A stretch of 64,000 nucleotides of DNA from Candidatus Poribacteria bacterium (GCA_007571305.1 RKRR01000103.1:1-64000), one strand, 5' to 3'. Positions 34,633 through 43,115 are shown, numbered from the stretch's first letter. A program made the numbers and translations. Notes: a model not told the origin generated them from the sequence alone.

Positions 34633-35847
34633 TTAACGCGCTTTGAAATTAACTTGTAATGCTTTTTCAATATTTTCACGTGGGTGAACACCAAACTGGA
34701 CTTCAAAATCTCGGTCAAATGCGTCTTCTTCAGCGGGATCAGGTTCAAGGGGTAGTTCTATAGGCTGTCGATTCATGGCGATTGACCGATGCGCGGCGAT
34801 CACCATCTCCTGATCTGCTCTGCCCATTTCGCCAGTCCATAGTGGCTGTATATCTTCTCGGACAGCGCGGGCGATGCCATCAAGCATCGTCGCTAATGAA
34901 ATAACCGTCTCTGAAATATCTGTCTGCCGATAAGGATTGATCCACGTTACAGTGCCTCCTAAAGACTCTGGAAGTTCCACAAAGATACGTTGCAGGGTGC
35001 CGCTCTCACTATACTCTCTCTGGACTTCGTATGTCTGTGCCCTTCCGGCGTTTTCGACGAGATCCGCATCCGTGCAAACGTTAATCGTTTCACCGCCCGT
35101 GGCACCTTGGTTTCCGTTGGTGATAATTGTTCCTCGCTCACCACAGGTCTCGAAACCCACGAGTTGGTTCCGTCCAAGACATCCATTCTTGTTCCCCACC
35201 ATTGCGATGCCAATCCCACCGTTCTCAAAATCCACGGCATAAAATTCAAGACCTTCCTGATTATGATCCCGTTTTGCCCTGTCAACGTAGGGAGAAACAG
35301 GCATTATATGCCTGATGCTACTCACCCTTTTGGGGGCGGCATCTATCCGGCATCGTATTGCAGCAAGTCCATGATAGCCGGTTGTGGAGAAGAGTCGGTA
35401 ACACTTATGGACTTTTCCAATTACGTCTTCCTTAATGAGTTTGCACACAAATTGTTCCACAGGAACGAATGGAAAATTTTCCGATGTCTGCAGTTTTACA
35501 CCGTTTTCGGCAGCCTCGGTTATCATCATATCCATCAAACCGAGTGTTGGTGCAAGCCCTGTCTCTACGTTATGCGAAATGCCACATCGAGAAAGGTAAC
35601 AGGAGACGATGTGATGTAGAGGCATCGGCACAACAACATCGCAGACATCCGGCGATGTTTCATCAATCATTTTCCGAACATCAGTGTAGGCTTTAATGCC
35701 AAGTTTCGCTGCGCCAGCTTCTGCGGATTCTGCGTGGGCATCGCACACGGCAACTATGTCAAAAGTGTCCTTTAATGTAGCGGCTGTTGACAGATGTGAT
35801 GCACCGCGTCTACCGTGGCCAATTAAGGCGTATTTTAAACGTGACAT
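34633..35847 (-). CDS. Gfo/Idh/MocA-like protein lacking the EKP lysine
   Basis: From the ATG at 35847, with GGAAGAG upstream; the ORF track adds nine codons. It encodes 404 residues. The Rossmann motif is GHGRRGASH (about residues 9-17). The strand that normally ends in the catalytic EKP reads NVETGLAPT, so the usual lysine is missing. The C-terminal domain is longer than in its neighbours, with NFPFVPVEQF and ENGGIGIAMVGN segments. It may be catalytically altered or act on a substrate without hydride transfer. Its stop codon abuts the family A element. Confidence 0.85.
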   Translation of the reverse strand: MSRLKYALIGHGRRGASHLSTAATLKDTFDIVAVCDAHAESAEAGAAKLGIKAYTDVRKMIDETSPDVCDVVVPMPLHHIVSCYLSRCGISHNVETGLAPTLGLMDMMITEAAENGVKLQTSENFPFVPVEQFVCKLIKEDVIGKVHKCYRLFSTTGYHGLAAIRCRIDAAPKRVSSIRHIMPVSPYVDRAKRDHNQEGLEFYAVDFENGGIGIAMVGNKNGCLGRNQLVGFETCGERGTIITNGNQGATGGETINVCTDADLVENAGRAQTYEVQREYSESGTLQRIFVELPESLGGTVTWINPYRQTDISETVISLATMLDGIARAVREDIQPLWTGEMGRADQEMVIAAHRSIAMNRQPIELPLEPDPAEEDAFDRDFEVQFGVHPRENIEKALQVNFKAR

Positions 35848-35914
35848 GCTACTCTTCCCCCGGTAGGCAACCAATTCGTCGGGAATCGGAGTTCCCTCCT
35901 ACCACTGATTGCTG

Positions 35915-36862
35915 TTAATTAACGCACTGATAACCGGTCTCTCCAAGACGCTTTCGGATTTTATCTACTTCGGTTGTAGACAGTTGACGCAGGGGCCGCC
36001 GCATCGTCCTTGAGGGGAATCTGCCCATCAACCAGCGAGCGCATTTCATTCGCTGGTGCGCGTCACTGCTGGGTTCACCAAAGTTATAGACGATTCGTGC
36101 CAATGAATCTACTTGACTGCGTGCTTTACGGGCCCCAATGAGATCGTCATTGAGTGCGGCGTGTACCACATCCACCATTAGTTCCGGCACAAAACCTGCG
36201 AACCCGATGAGTGCTCCGTCACTTCCTTCCAGTAAGGAGGCGAGCAGATACTCATCATGGCACGTCAAAATAGGTACGTCCGGTGCGGCTTCTTTCAGCT
36301 GCTCATAGTCCCACCGCCAGCGCGCCATGTCGCGTGTGCCCATTTTAATGCAGATAACCTGTGGGATCTTCACCATTTCTAACATCTCTTCAAGGCTATA
36401 TCCTGCCTTTGTCCATGCGGGGTACTGGTGAACAATAATCGGTATATCTGCACCTGCGGCGACATCTTGAAAGTAACCGACTGCGGTTTCAGGGGTCCTG
36501 CCAAAACGCAACCAGTGATGGGCGGGCATCAACAGGATGGCATCCGCCCCGGCTTCCTTCGCCGCGAGTGCGTCATCAATCGCTGGGAGGCTCCCTTCCG
36601 CACTCACCCCTGAAACGACTTTAACTCGGTCACCAACGGCTTCAGCAGTAATTTGCGTAACGCGTTGTCTTTCGTGCAAGCGGAGGGACATGATTTCGCC
36701 TGTATGTCCGTTACAGACAACACCTTTTATCCCCGGAACACTTGCGAGTTCCTGCATATACTGCCGCAATCCGGCTTCGTCAATCGATTCATCTTCCTGA
36801 AAAGGACAGAGCGTCGCTGGAAATACACCTGTCCACGGATGATGTTGCCAGTTCATTTTCAC
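35915..36862 (-). CDS. Dihydrodipicolinate synthase/N-acetylneuraminate lyase-family aldolase
   Basis: A 315-residue (beta/alpha)8-barrel protein of the DapA family. The Schiff-base lysine is Lys173 (VICIKMGT) and the catalytic tyrosine is Tyr147 (VHQYPAW). The carboxylate-binding loop is GHTGE (about residues 52-56) instead of the GTTGE of true DapA. Family relatives split or form 2-keto-3-deoxy acids, which fits the oxidoreductase genes downstream and a dehydratase elsewhere in the window. It is not expected to be the lysine-pathway enzyme. A degenerate family A repeat lies just upstream. Confidence 0.9.
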   Translation of the reverse strand: MKMNWQHHPWTGVFPATLCPFQEDESIDEAGLRQYMQELASVPGIKGVVCNGHTGEIMSLRLHERQRVTQITAEAVGDRVKVVSGVSAEGSLPAIDDALAAKEAGADAILLMPAHHWLRFGRTPETAVGYFQDVAAGADIPIIVHQYPAWTKAGYSLEEMLEMVKIPQVICIKMGTRDMARWRWDYEQLKEAAPDVPILTCHDEYLLASLLEGSDGALIGFAGFVPELMVDVVHAALNDDLIGARKARSQVDSLARIVYNFGEPSSDAHQRMKCARWLMGRFPSRTMRRPLRQLSTTEVDKIRKRLGETGYQCVN

Positions 36863-36913
36863 AACTTTACCTCTGGTTCATGGATTCAGGACAGATCTCT
36901 CAAGGGGATTATA

Positions 36914-37010
36914 TAAACCAAGTTTCCAGTTTGTAGCATCACCTGTTCGGTTGTGCATCTTACAGCACGCAGGAGACCAACAGTCTCCTACGCTACGAAA
37001 CTCGCTAATG
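36914..37010. repeat. Family A miniature repeat, degenerate
   Basis: AACCAAGTTTCCAG, a changed core (TAGCATCACCTGTTCGGTTGTG), then GCAGGAGACCAACAGTCTCCTACGCTACG as in other copies. The right end is lost. It occupies part of the 346-base gap before ccmE. Confidence 0.6.
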
Positions 37011-37101
37011 GTCAAATCCCTGAAAGTGTCAGAATCCATCTAACCTAACTGCTTTTTTATTAAAAATTCCGTACGATCCCCCAAATTAAATTTCATTTTA
37101 A

Positions 37102-37131
37102 CTTGATTTTGCATGTGAAATCAAGTATTAT
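37102..37131 (+). promoter_or_regulatory. ccmE promoter overlapped by an inverted repeat
   Basis: TTGATT (37103-37108), a 17-base spacer and TATTAT (37126-37131). The inverted repeat CTTGATTT / AAATCAAG (37102-37109 and 37118-37125) covers the -35 box and the spacer, as an operator would. The regulator is unknown. Confidence 0.6.
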
Positions 37132-37208
37132 TTTAAAGAAGATGGTTCATCTCGTCAGAAGAACTGAAAAATCACGTCTACTGGTTCTGATTAATAGAGG
37201 ATGTCCAA

Positions 37209-37655
37209 GTGCAAAAACAGAGAAGACTTAAAGTGATTGCCGCGAGCGTCATTTTGTTATGTGGTATGGCATTTTTAGTGCTAACTGGGATTAAAAGAAC
37301 AAGTATTCAGCATTTCACGCCAGCTGCTCTTGTGGCAGATGGCAGCAAAATGAACAATCAGCAGGTCCAAGTTGATGGGCTCATCGCAGAGGATAGTTCC
37401 GAATGGGATGCTGCCAATTTTAAGCTCACTTTTGCTGTACTCGACCGCGAAACTGCGGCAACAGTCAACGTGATTTACAAGGATCGACTGAAACCGGATA
37501 ATTTTACAGATGGTGGTAGCGTTTTCGTAGAAGGCAAATATGATGCAACGCAGAACCTCATTGTCGCATCTAAACTCATGACGAAATGTGCCTCGAAATA
37601 CGAGGGAGCAGAAAGTGCAACACCTACAAATGAGACATCGTACATCTCGCAATAA
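37209..37655 (+). CDS. ccmE: CcmE haem chaperone, CXXXY type
   Basis: A 148-residue periplasmic haem chaperone of cytochrome c maturation system I. One N-terminal membrane anchor (about residues 8-27) is followed by an OB-fold: FTPAALVADGSKMNNQQVQVDGLIA, then GGSVFVEGKYDA. The covalent haem-binding site is Cys127 in KCASKY (C-x3-Y) instead of the His of the usual HXXXY, a variant known from archaea and some sulfate reducers. The start is GTG with AGAGG 8 bases upstream. ccmF, ccmH-like and ccmI-like genes follow; ccmA and ccmB lie at 48504-49942. Confidence 0.9.
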   Translation: MQKQRRLKVIAASVILLCGMAFLVLTGIKRTSIQHFTPAALVADGSKMNNQQVQVDGLIAEDSSEWDAANFKLTFAVLDRETAATVNVIYKDRLKPDNFTDGGSVFVEGKYDATQNLIVASKLMTKCASKYEGAESATPTNETSYISQ

Positions 37656-37782
37656 GAAATACTTAACATTTTAGCAACATGCTCAACAACACCTTTTTGA
37701 TGCCGCTGACAACGTCGATGTCCCTACCGGTTACTCGGAAGGGGCTGAACCTGCTATCAGCAGTGAGGAGGTCCAGAAACGA

Positions 37783-39804
37783 ATGACTGCGGAAATTGGA
37801 CAAGCCGCTATATTTCTCTCTGTGCTGTCTGGCTTGTGGGCGATTGGCTTCCTCTGGATTGGGCTACGCACGCGAAACCAGAACGCCATCCGAAGCGGCA
37901 GAAATGCTGTCATTGCTACCTTCATTCTCATCAGTATTGCGACTTGTGCCTTAATCTACGGTTTTGTAACCGATGACTTCTCAATGCGCTATGTTGTTGA
38001 GGTGTCAAGTGCAGCGCAACCTCTCCTCTATAAAATCACTGCACTCTGGGGACGAATGTCGGGGTCTCTTTTATTCTGGCTCTGGTTGCTGACTGTCGCA
38101 GGCGCAATTGTTGTCTGGCAAAATCACCGATACAATAAAGAAACGAATGATACCCTCTCGGATTATGCCCTGATTCCTATTGCAGTCGTGCAACTATTTT
38201 TTATTTTACTCGTCACCGGCCTCATCGAAGGGGTTTATAACCCGCTTGCACGATTCCCCAATGGACAGATGGCACCTGATGGTGCCGGTATGAACCCACT
38301 TCTTCAAACCCCAAGCATGGCATTCCATCCACCGACGTTATATATCGGTTGGATTGCCCTGACGGTGCCGTTCGCGTTTGCAGTCGGTGCGCTTGCATCT
38401 GGTAGGGTTAGCAGTGCTTGGATACTCCGCTCGCGTAGGTGGACGCTGTTTTCCTGGATCGTCTTGACCATCGGTATTACGCTTGGGGGCAATTGGGCAT
38501 ATCGCGAGTTGGGATGGGGAGGATATTGGGCATGGGATCCGGTTGAAAACGCCTCTTTTATGCCGTGGCTCCTCGGCACCGCTTATTTGCATTCAGTGAT
38601 GATTCAAGAGAAGCGGAATATGCTTAAACTCTGGAATATCCTTCTGATTACGCTTGCGTTCCAGTTCACGCTATTGGGAACTTTCATCACGCGCAGTGGA
38701 ATTATCTCATCAGTGCACGCCTTCGCACAATCTGATATTGGCGGATATTTCCTCGGTTTCATCTTCGCTTCAACAGCAGGGGTCATCGGACTCATCATCT
38801 ATCGCTGGAAACGCCTTAAAAGTGCCAATCGTTTAGAGTCTCTTCTCTCTCGTGAAAGTGCCTTTCTCCTCAACAACTGGCTCCTTGTCGGGTTAACGCT
38901 CATCATCCTCTGGGGTACGTTGTGGCCGATTATCTCCGAGGCGATTAACGGTCAAAAATCCTCCGTTCCTGAAGCCTTTTTCAATCAAGTCGTTATTATA
39001 CCGGGATTGCTACTCCTTTTCCTCACAGGTGCGGGTCCAATCATCTCATGGAAGAAGATCACTGCCAACAACTTCCAACGGATGTTTTTGTTACCGCTTG
39101 TTATCGGTTTAGTCGCGGGTGCATTGACCTGGGGATTTCTCACATTCGTAAAAGAAGAGAGTTCCGCTCTCTATTCGGTCCTCTGCGTTTCCGTGAGTAC
39201 CTTTGTGGTTGTCGCAATCTTTGCTGAATTTTATCGCGGTGCGAAACTCCGTGCGAAACGACAAGAGACTTCCCTGCTCAACGGTTTGAACCTCCTCATC
39301 CAACGTAATAAGAGACGATATGGCGGTTACATCATTCATGTCGGTATCGTTATCCTCTATATAGGCATTATGGGATCAAAAGGCTATTTTCTGCTTGAAT
39401 CCAAGGGTTTAAGAATCGGGGAATCAATGGAGGTTGGCGAGTTTCAACTCACTATGAAAGACTCGTTTGAGAAAGAATTTGAGAACTATCGTCGAACTGG
39501 CGTTGTTTTTGATGTTGCCAAGAATGGAAAACAAATAGGGACAATGGAACCCGCACGCCACTTCTATTACAAGACTGGACAGGGAGAACAGGACACTATT
39601 GAATCTGCTATCCGGCACTTTGGTGTGAACGACTTTTATATCGCCCTTGGCAGTATCCCACCCGACGTTAAGACAGGCGGTATTGTGAACGTACAGGCGT
39701 ATTACAACCCTCTCATTGGCGTCGTCTGGATCGGCGTTGCTGTGATGGTATTGGGTGGAATCGTCGCGATAGCCGAGAAATCTGAACGTAGTAGAGATGC
39801 TTGA
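37783..39804 (+). CDS. ccmF: CcmF cytochrome c haem lyase subunit
   Basis: A 673-residue polytopic membrane protein that joins haem, delivered by CcmE, to apocytochrome c with CcmH. It has about 13-15 predicted membrane helices. The haem-handling WWD signature WGGYWAWDPVENASFMPWL sits at about residues 245-265, with LGTFITRSGIISSVHAF following at about 302. A large periplasmic loop near the C-terminus (about 545-645) precedes the last helix. A GAGGAGG site lies upstream. The 127-base gap from ccmE contains an in-frame upstream extension lacking a start codon. Confidence 0.95.
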   Translation: MTAEIGQAAIFLSVLSGLWAIGFLWIGLRTRNQNAIRSGRNAVIATFILISIATCALIYGFVTDDFSMRYVVEVSSAAQPLLYKITALWGRMSGSLLFWLWLLTVAGAIVVWQNHRYNKETNDTLSDYALIPIAVVQLFFILLVTGLIEGVYNPLARFPNGQMAPDGAGMNPLLQTPSMAFHPPTLYIGWIALTVPFAFAVGALASGRVSSAWILRSRRWTLFSWIVLTIGITLGGNWAYRELGWGGYWAWDPVENASFMPWLLGTAYLHSVMIQEKRNMLKLWNILLITLAFQFTLLGTFITRSGIISSVHAFAQSDIGGYFLGFIFASTAGVIGLIIYRWKRLKSANRLESLLSRESAFLLNNWLLVGLTLIILWGTLWPIISEAINGQKSSVPEAFFNQVVIIPGLLLLFLTGAGPIISWKKITANNFQRMFLLPLVIGLVAGALTWGFLTFVKEESSALYSVLCVSVSTFVVVAIFAEFYRGAKLRAKRQETSLLNGLNLLIQRNKRRYGGYIIHVGIVILYIGIMGSKGYFLLESKGLRIGESMEVGEFQLTMKDSFEKEFENYRRTGVVFDVAKNGKQIGTMEPARHFYYKTGQGEQDTIESAIRHFGVNDFYIALGSIPPDVKTGGIVNVQAYYNPLIGVVWIGVAVMVLGGIVAIAEKSERSRDA

Positions 39805-39807
39805 TGG

Positions 39808-40389
39808 ATGAGGAATAAGACCATGAAGACTGGAAGATTTGAGCACATTACAACGTCCAATGAATTTATATTTTTTACTTTTGTTTCGATTGTGTTGTTT
39901 ATCGCTTGCAGTTTTATTTTCATGGGGTGTGAGCAGACCGTAGAGGCTGAAACTAAAATTTTAGAACCGAAGGATGACACCACGATTGAGGCCGAGTTGG
40001 AAGAACTGCTGACCACAGTCTACTGTTACTGCGGTTGTGAAAGGGAAACAATCAAGGTATGTGTATGTGACACCGCAGTAATGATTGAAAAGGATTTCCG
40101 GGACCGATTGCTTGCGGGTCAAACAGTCGAACAGATTCGCACGAATTATCTTGACAGGTTTGGACCCCAATTTTACGCAGTCATGCCAGCAGAAGGTATT
40201 AATTTACTTGCCTACATTATGCCAGCTGTCATTCTTGTTCTCATCGGTGGTATTGCCTTCGTCGTGCTTCGGAGGTTCAGTCAGCAAGCAGTAACAAGTG
40301 ATGGAGTTGAGGAACCCAACCAACAGGTCTCCGATACAACCGTGAAACAGGTCGAAGCTGAATTGGAGAGGTACAAGCAGCAAAACTAA
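39808..40389 (+). CDS. CcmH-like protein with cysteine-rich motif
   Basis: A 193-residue protein beginning 3 bases after ccmF; an internal ATG at 39820 is an equally good start. A signal/anchor segment ends in FMGC at about residue 41, possibly a lipid-attachment cysteine. Then comes the CcmH fold: a motif VYCYCGCERETIKVCVCDTA (Cys73, 75, 77, 85, 87), the LLAGQTVEQIRTNYLDRFGPQFYAVMP helix-turn, and one membrane helix (about 133-153). Classical CcmH has a single CxxC; here there is a five-cysteine cluster. Its C-terminal tail VEAELERYKQQN recurs in the next gene. Expected role: reductant of apocytochrome thiols. Confidence 0.8.
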   Translation: MRNKTMKTGRFEHITTSNEFIFFTFVSIVLFIACSFIFMGCEQTVEAETKILEPKDDTTIEAELEELLTTVYCYCGCERETIKVCVCDTAVMIEKDFRDRLLAGQTVEQIRTNYLDRFGPQFYAVMPAEGINLLAYIMPAVILVLIGGIAFVVLRRFSQQAVTSDGVEEPNQQVSDTTVKQVEAELERYKQQN

Positions 40390-40444
40390 GCACTGTGATT
40401 TCTTGAGCAGGATAGGCACTCGGTGCTTTCGGAAAGGGTGTTTC

Positions 40445-40792
40445 ATGTCTTTTTTCGTGATTTTATGGATGATAATTTTCGGGATTGCACTTCTTGTGTA
40501 TCTAGGGTTTCCAATTTTCTCGAAGAAAGGCGATCAACCTGTTGCCGCATCTGATGATATAATTGAGGAACGGCGACAAACCCTTTTTCAGGAACGTGAG
40601 CGCAGTTACGCCGCACTCGCAGATCTCGACGAAGATTACGAAACCGGCAAACTCTCAGATGCCGACTACCAAGAATTACGTGAGGAACTCCTGCAAGAGA
40701 CTGCGCGCGTTATTATGCAACTCGAAAATGAATCTTTGTCGGATGTAGAAGCAGAAATTGAGAGGTTCAAACAGCAACAACGTGGAACATAA
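40445..40792 (+). CDS. CcmI-like N-terminal domain protein
   Basis: A 115-residue protein from the ATG at 40445 with a GGAAAGGG site; the ORF track starts 14 codons earlier. A single membrane helix (about residues 4-24) is followed by a helical hairpin, ERERSYAALADLDEDYETGKLSDADYQELREELL, which is the signature of the CcmI/CycH N-terminal region. No TPR domain follows, so it is the short form. The last residues, VEAEIERFKQQQ, repeat the tail of the CcmH-like protein. Position in the ccm operon supports a role in haem ligation. Confidence 0.72.
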   Translation: MSFFVILWMIIFGIALLVYLGFPIFSKKGDQPVAASDDIIEERRQTLFQERERSYAALADLDEDYETGKLSDADYQELREELLQETARVIMQLENESLSDVEAEIERFKQQQRGT

Positions 40793-40793
40793 C

Positions 40794-42113
40794 ATGTACA
40801 CGAGTATGTCCTCATATAGCAATTCAAGAAGCAATTTGCAGATGCACAGTGTTCCTACGTGGTGGATGTGCAGTCTATTAGCGGTTGCTCTGAGCCTTCT
40901 TCTCCCACTTCCCACTCCCTATGCACAAACGGCACAGCAAGGCGATATTCAAGGCACGGTTATCGATAAACAGCAAGACAAGCTTCTCGTCGCACAGACT
41001 GTAACCCTTACTATTCACAAGACTGACACGACTGATACCCAAGAAACGACAACGAATGAGAATGGGAACTACCGTTTTGGGAATTTACCACTCGATCCAA
41101 GTGTTCACTATACGGTTTCTACGATTCATGGAGGGACGAACTACACGGAAAAAGACGTGGTTTTGTCTACTTGGGCTCCGAACATCAAAATCGACTTTGA
41201 AATCGGGGGGTTTACAGATGACAAAAAGCAAATCCGTGTAAGGTCGCATAGTTTTGTTATCGCGCCTCCGCCGCCGGACCATGCCCCAGATGGTGCTGTC
41301 ACAGTGATTGAAGCAATTGGGATTGAAAATCTGAGTGACCTACCTTTTAAAACAACGCACGGCACGCAAACAGTCGGACTGCATTTAACCCTCCCTAAAG
41401 GGACCGAGGGTTTTCAGCCACATCAGTCAACAGAGCTCAGGCTAAACCCTGTTACGAATGAAGCTATCCGTACGACACCATTGCCACCAGGAGAAACACA
41501 TTTAGGTTATACCTATATTTTCCACGTCGAAAAAGACAGACTGGATTTATCTCGTCGCTTGGATTTTGCTACGGCAGAATTTTTATTCTTTGTCCCCGAA
41601 AGTATTGATTTTGCGCCGCGTGCGAACTTTTTCGGGGCACCAAGGCGCGAACAAATTCACGGTAATATCTATCTTGTATATCAGAGTACTGCGCCAAAGG
41701 CTTTCGCAGCAGGGACAACGGTTGACTTAGCACTTAACGTGAACATGGGACCTGCTCGGGGGGCACTACCGGGGCAGACATCTAACTTGGGACAATTGGT
41801 GCTTATTGCTGTCGCGGCTGCATTGACCGGCGGATTTCTCGTCGCCGCGCTTTTTAAACTTCGCACAACAAACAATAGTCTAAATTCTGACACCGATGAT
41901 GCCACTTCACCATCAGATGTAGGCTGGCTTCGTAAACTGAGTTCAGACGACCTTGAGCATGTCCGCGTCGCAAGGCTTGAATTTATCACGCATCTTGATG
42001 ATAAACGTGAAAAACAAGAGATTTCGGAACGCGTCTACAAGCGCTTGCGCCGGGAGCAAACGGAACGTCTCACTACACTCCTAAATCAAGAAAAAAGGGG
42101 AAACAATGCATAG
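40794..42113 (+). CDS. Exported carboxypeptidase-regulatory-domain protein with C-terminal anchor
   Basis: About 439 residues from the ATG at 40794, two bases after the CcmI-like gene; the ORF track ATG at 40758 overlaps it. A signal peptide (to about residue 44) is followed by a CarboxypepD_reg-like sandwich (about 50-130; GDIQGTVIDKQQDKLL and NENGNYRFGNLPLD). A second beta-rich region (about 135-330), one membrane helix (about 337-358) and a cytoplasmic helical tail complete it. The tail ELRs as ISERVYKRLRREQTERLTTLL resembles a CcmI hairpin and recurs in the next gene. Perhaps a periplasmic accessory to haem delivery; unproven. Confidence 0.7.
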   Translation: MYTSMSSYSNSRSNLQMHSVPTWWMCSLLAVALSLLLPLPTPYAQTAQQGDIQGTVIDKQQDKLLVAQTVTLTIHKTDTTDTQETTTNENGNYRFGNLPLDPSVHYTVSTIHGGTNYTEKDVVLSTWAPNIKIDFEIGGFTDDKKQIRVRSHSFVIAPPPPDHAPDGAVTVIEAIGIENLSDLPFKTTHGTQTVGLHLTLPKGTEGFQPHQSTELRLNPVTNEAIRTTPLPPGETHLGYTYIFHVEKDRLDLSRRLDFATAEFLFFVPESIDFAPRANFFGAPRREQIHGNIYLVYQSTAPKAFAAGTTVDLALNVNMGPARGALPGQTSNLGQLVLIAVAAALTGGFLVAALFKLRTTNNSLNSDTDDATSPSDVGWLRKLSSDDLEHVRVARLEFITHLDDKREKQEISERVYKRLRREQTERLTTLLNQEKRGNNA

Positions 42114-42501
42114 CAAACACCGCATTGCTGATTTGATCGTCATGTTGGGTCATATAGACGAAAACGTTCGGGATACCGCGAAAGCAGAATTGATTGCCAT
42201 AGGTAAGCCTGCGATTCCGCAGCTCATCGATGTTCTGACGCAAGAATGCTGGCATATCTCTGAGTACGGTGCTGAGTTTTACGCACACATTGAGGAGTCT
42301 GCTATTCCTGCTTACATGGAACAGATGTCGAATCATGCTGCAGAAGTGTTGGCAAAAATTGGTGAGTCTACCGTTCCTGCCCTGACGGTGGAGTTCACCA
42401 GGGCTGAACGTGAATTTTCCGAATGGTTATACAAGCAGTTGCGACCTGAGCAAACGGACCGTTTTATCACGATGCTGGCGTATGTTAAGAAAGGTGAATA
42501 A
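42106..42501 (+). CDS. Small HEAT-repeat protein 1
   Basis: 131 residues overlapping the previous gene by 8 bases and sharing TAATG with the next. It contains HEAT/PBS-lyase-like helical repeats (AIGKPAIPQLIDVL and KIGESTVPALTVEF). The C-terminal motif WLYKQLRPEQTDRFITML matches the tail of the preceding membrane protein. Its first 40 residues are close to the start of the next gene (ELIAIGKPAIPQLIDVL versus ELIAIGEQAIPQLIEAL), indicating gene duplication. Such proteins serve as binding scaffolds. The tight coupling ties it to the ccm operon or to the cassette that follows. Confidence 0.68.
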   Translation: MHSKHRIADLIVMLGHIDENVRDTAKAELIAIGKPAIPQLIDVLTQECWHISEYGAEFYAHIEESAIPAYMEQMSNHAAEVLAKIGESTVPALTVEFTRAEREFSEWLYKQLRPEQTDRFITMLAYVKKGE

Positions 42502-43115
42502 TGGAGACGGAGCACATTGTAGCTGACCTCATCGACGATTTGGCAGAGTTGGATGACCATATCAGTGAGGCTGCAAAAAAAGAGTTAATTGCTATAGGCG
42601 AACAGGCGATTCCGCAACTGATTGAAGCACTTGCTGATAACTTTGGGGATGTGGTTGATCAAGCCACTGATATCTTGGCTGCCATCGGTGAACCGGCAAT
42701 ACCTGAGCTCATTGATCAGATGGGGATAGTTGAAAGATACCATGCACTTGCTATCGGTAACGCGCTGAGCCGTATTGGTGAACCAGCGATACCCGTTTTG
42801 GTTGAAGCGTTGTCTGACAAACTCGATGAAGATTTTCGCGAATATGCAGCTCGCGCGCTCAGTCTAATGGGAGTTGCGGCAATTAGTGCGATACCTGCTC
42901 TTATTCAGGCTTTGACCGATCCCTCAGATGAGGTTCGGTCTTATGCTGCCTACGCACTTTCCAAAATGGAAGGCGCAGCAGCGGATGCAGTCCCTGCTCT
43001 TATCAAGGCACTTGATGATGAATCCGGAGAGGTCCAAAATCATGCGGCTTTTGCATTGGGTACGATTGGAACCCCGGAAGCGGAACAGGCACTCATAGAA
43101 CTCAGTCAAGCGTAG
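42501..43115 (+). CDS. HEAT-repeat protein 2
   Basis: A 204-residue alpha-helical repeat protein composed almost wholly of HEAT/PBS-lyase repeats of about 31-39 residues. Each has the AIPxLIxAL...D...EVxxxAAxALxxIG pattern; five to six repeats can be counted. No signal peptide and no catalytic residue are visible. It probably binds a protein partner. It starts within the stop of the smaller HEAT gene (TAATG), and 13 bases separate it from the methyltransferase gene, so the helper and the nuclease cassette could be co-transcribed. Confidence 0.75.
   Translation: METEHIVADLIDDLAELDDHISEAAKKELIAIGEQAIPQLIEALADNFGDVVDQATDILAAIGEPAIPELIDQMGIVERYHALAIGNALSRIGEPAIPVLVEALSDKLDEDFREYAARALSLMGVAAISAIPALIQALTDPSDEVRSYAAYALSKMEGAAADAVPALIKALDDESGEVQNHAAFALGTIGTPEAEQALIELSQA

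Noticed and set aside
34990-35619. 209-aa plus-strand ORF
   Set aside because: Antisense to the well-recognised oxidoreductase gene.
37665-37782. In-frame extension upstream of ccmF
   Set aside because: Open in the ccmF frame but has no start codon; probably chance.
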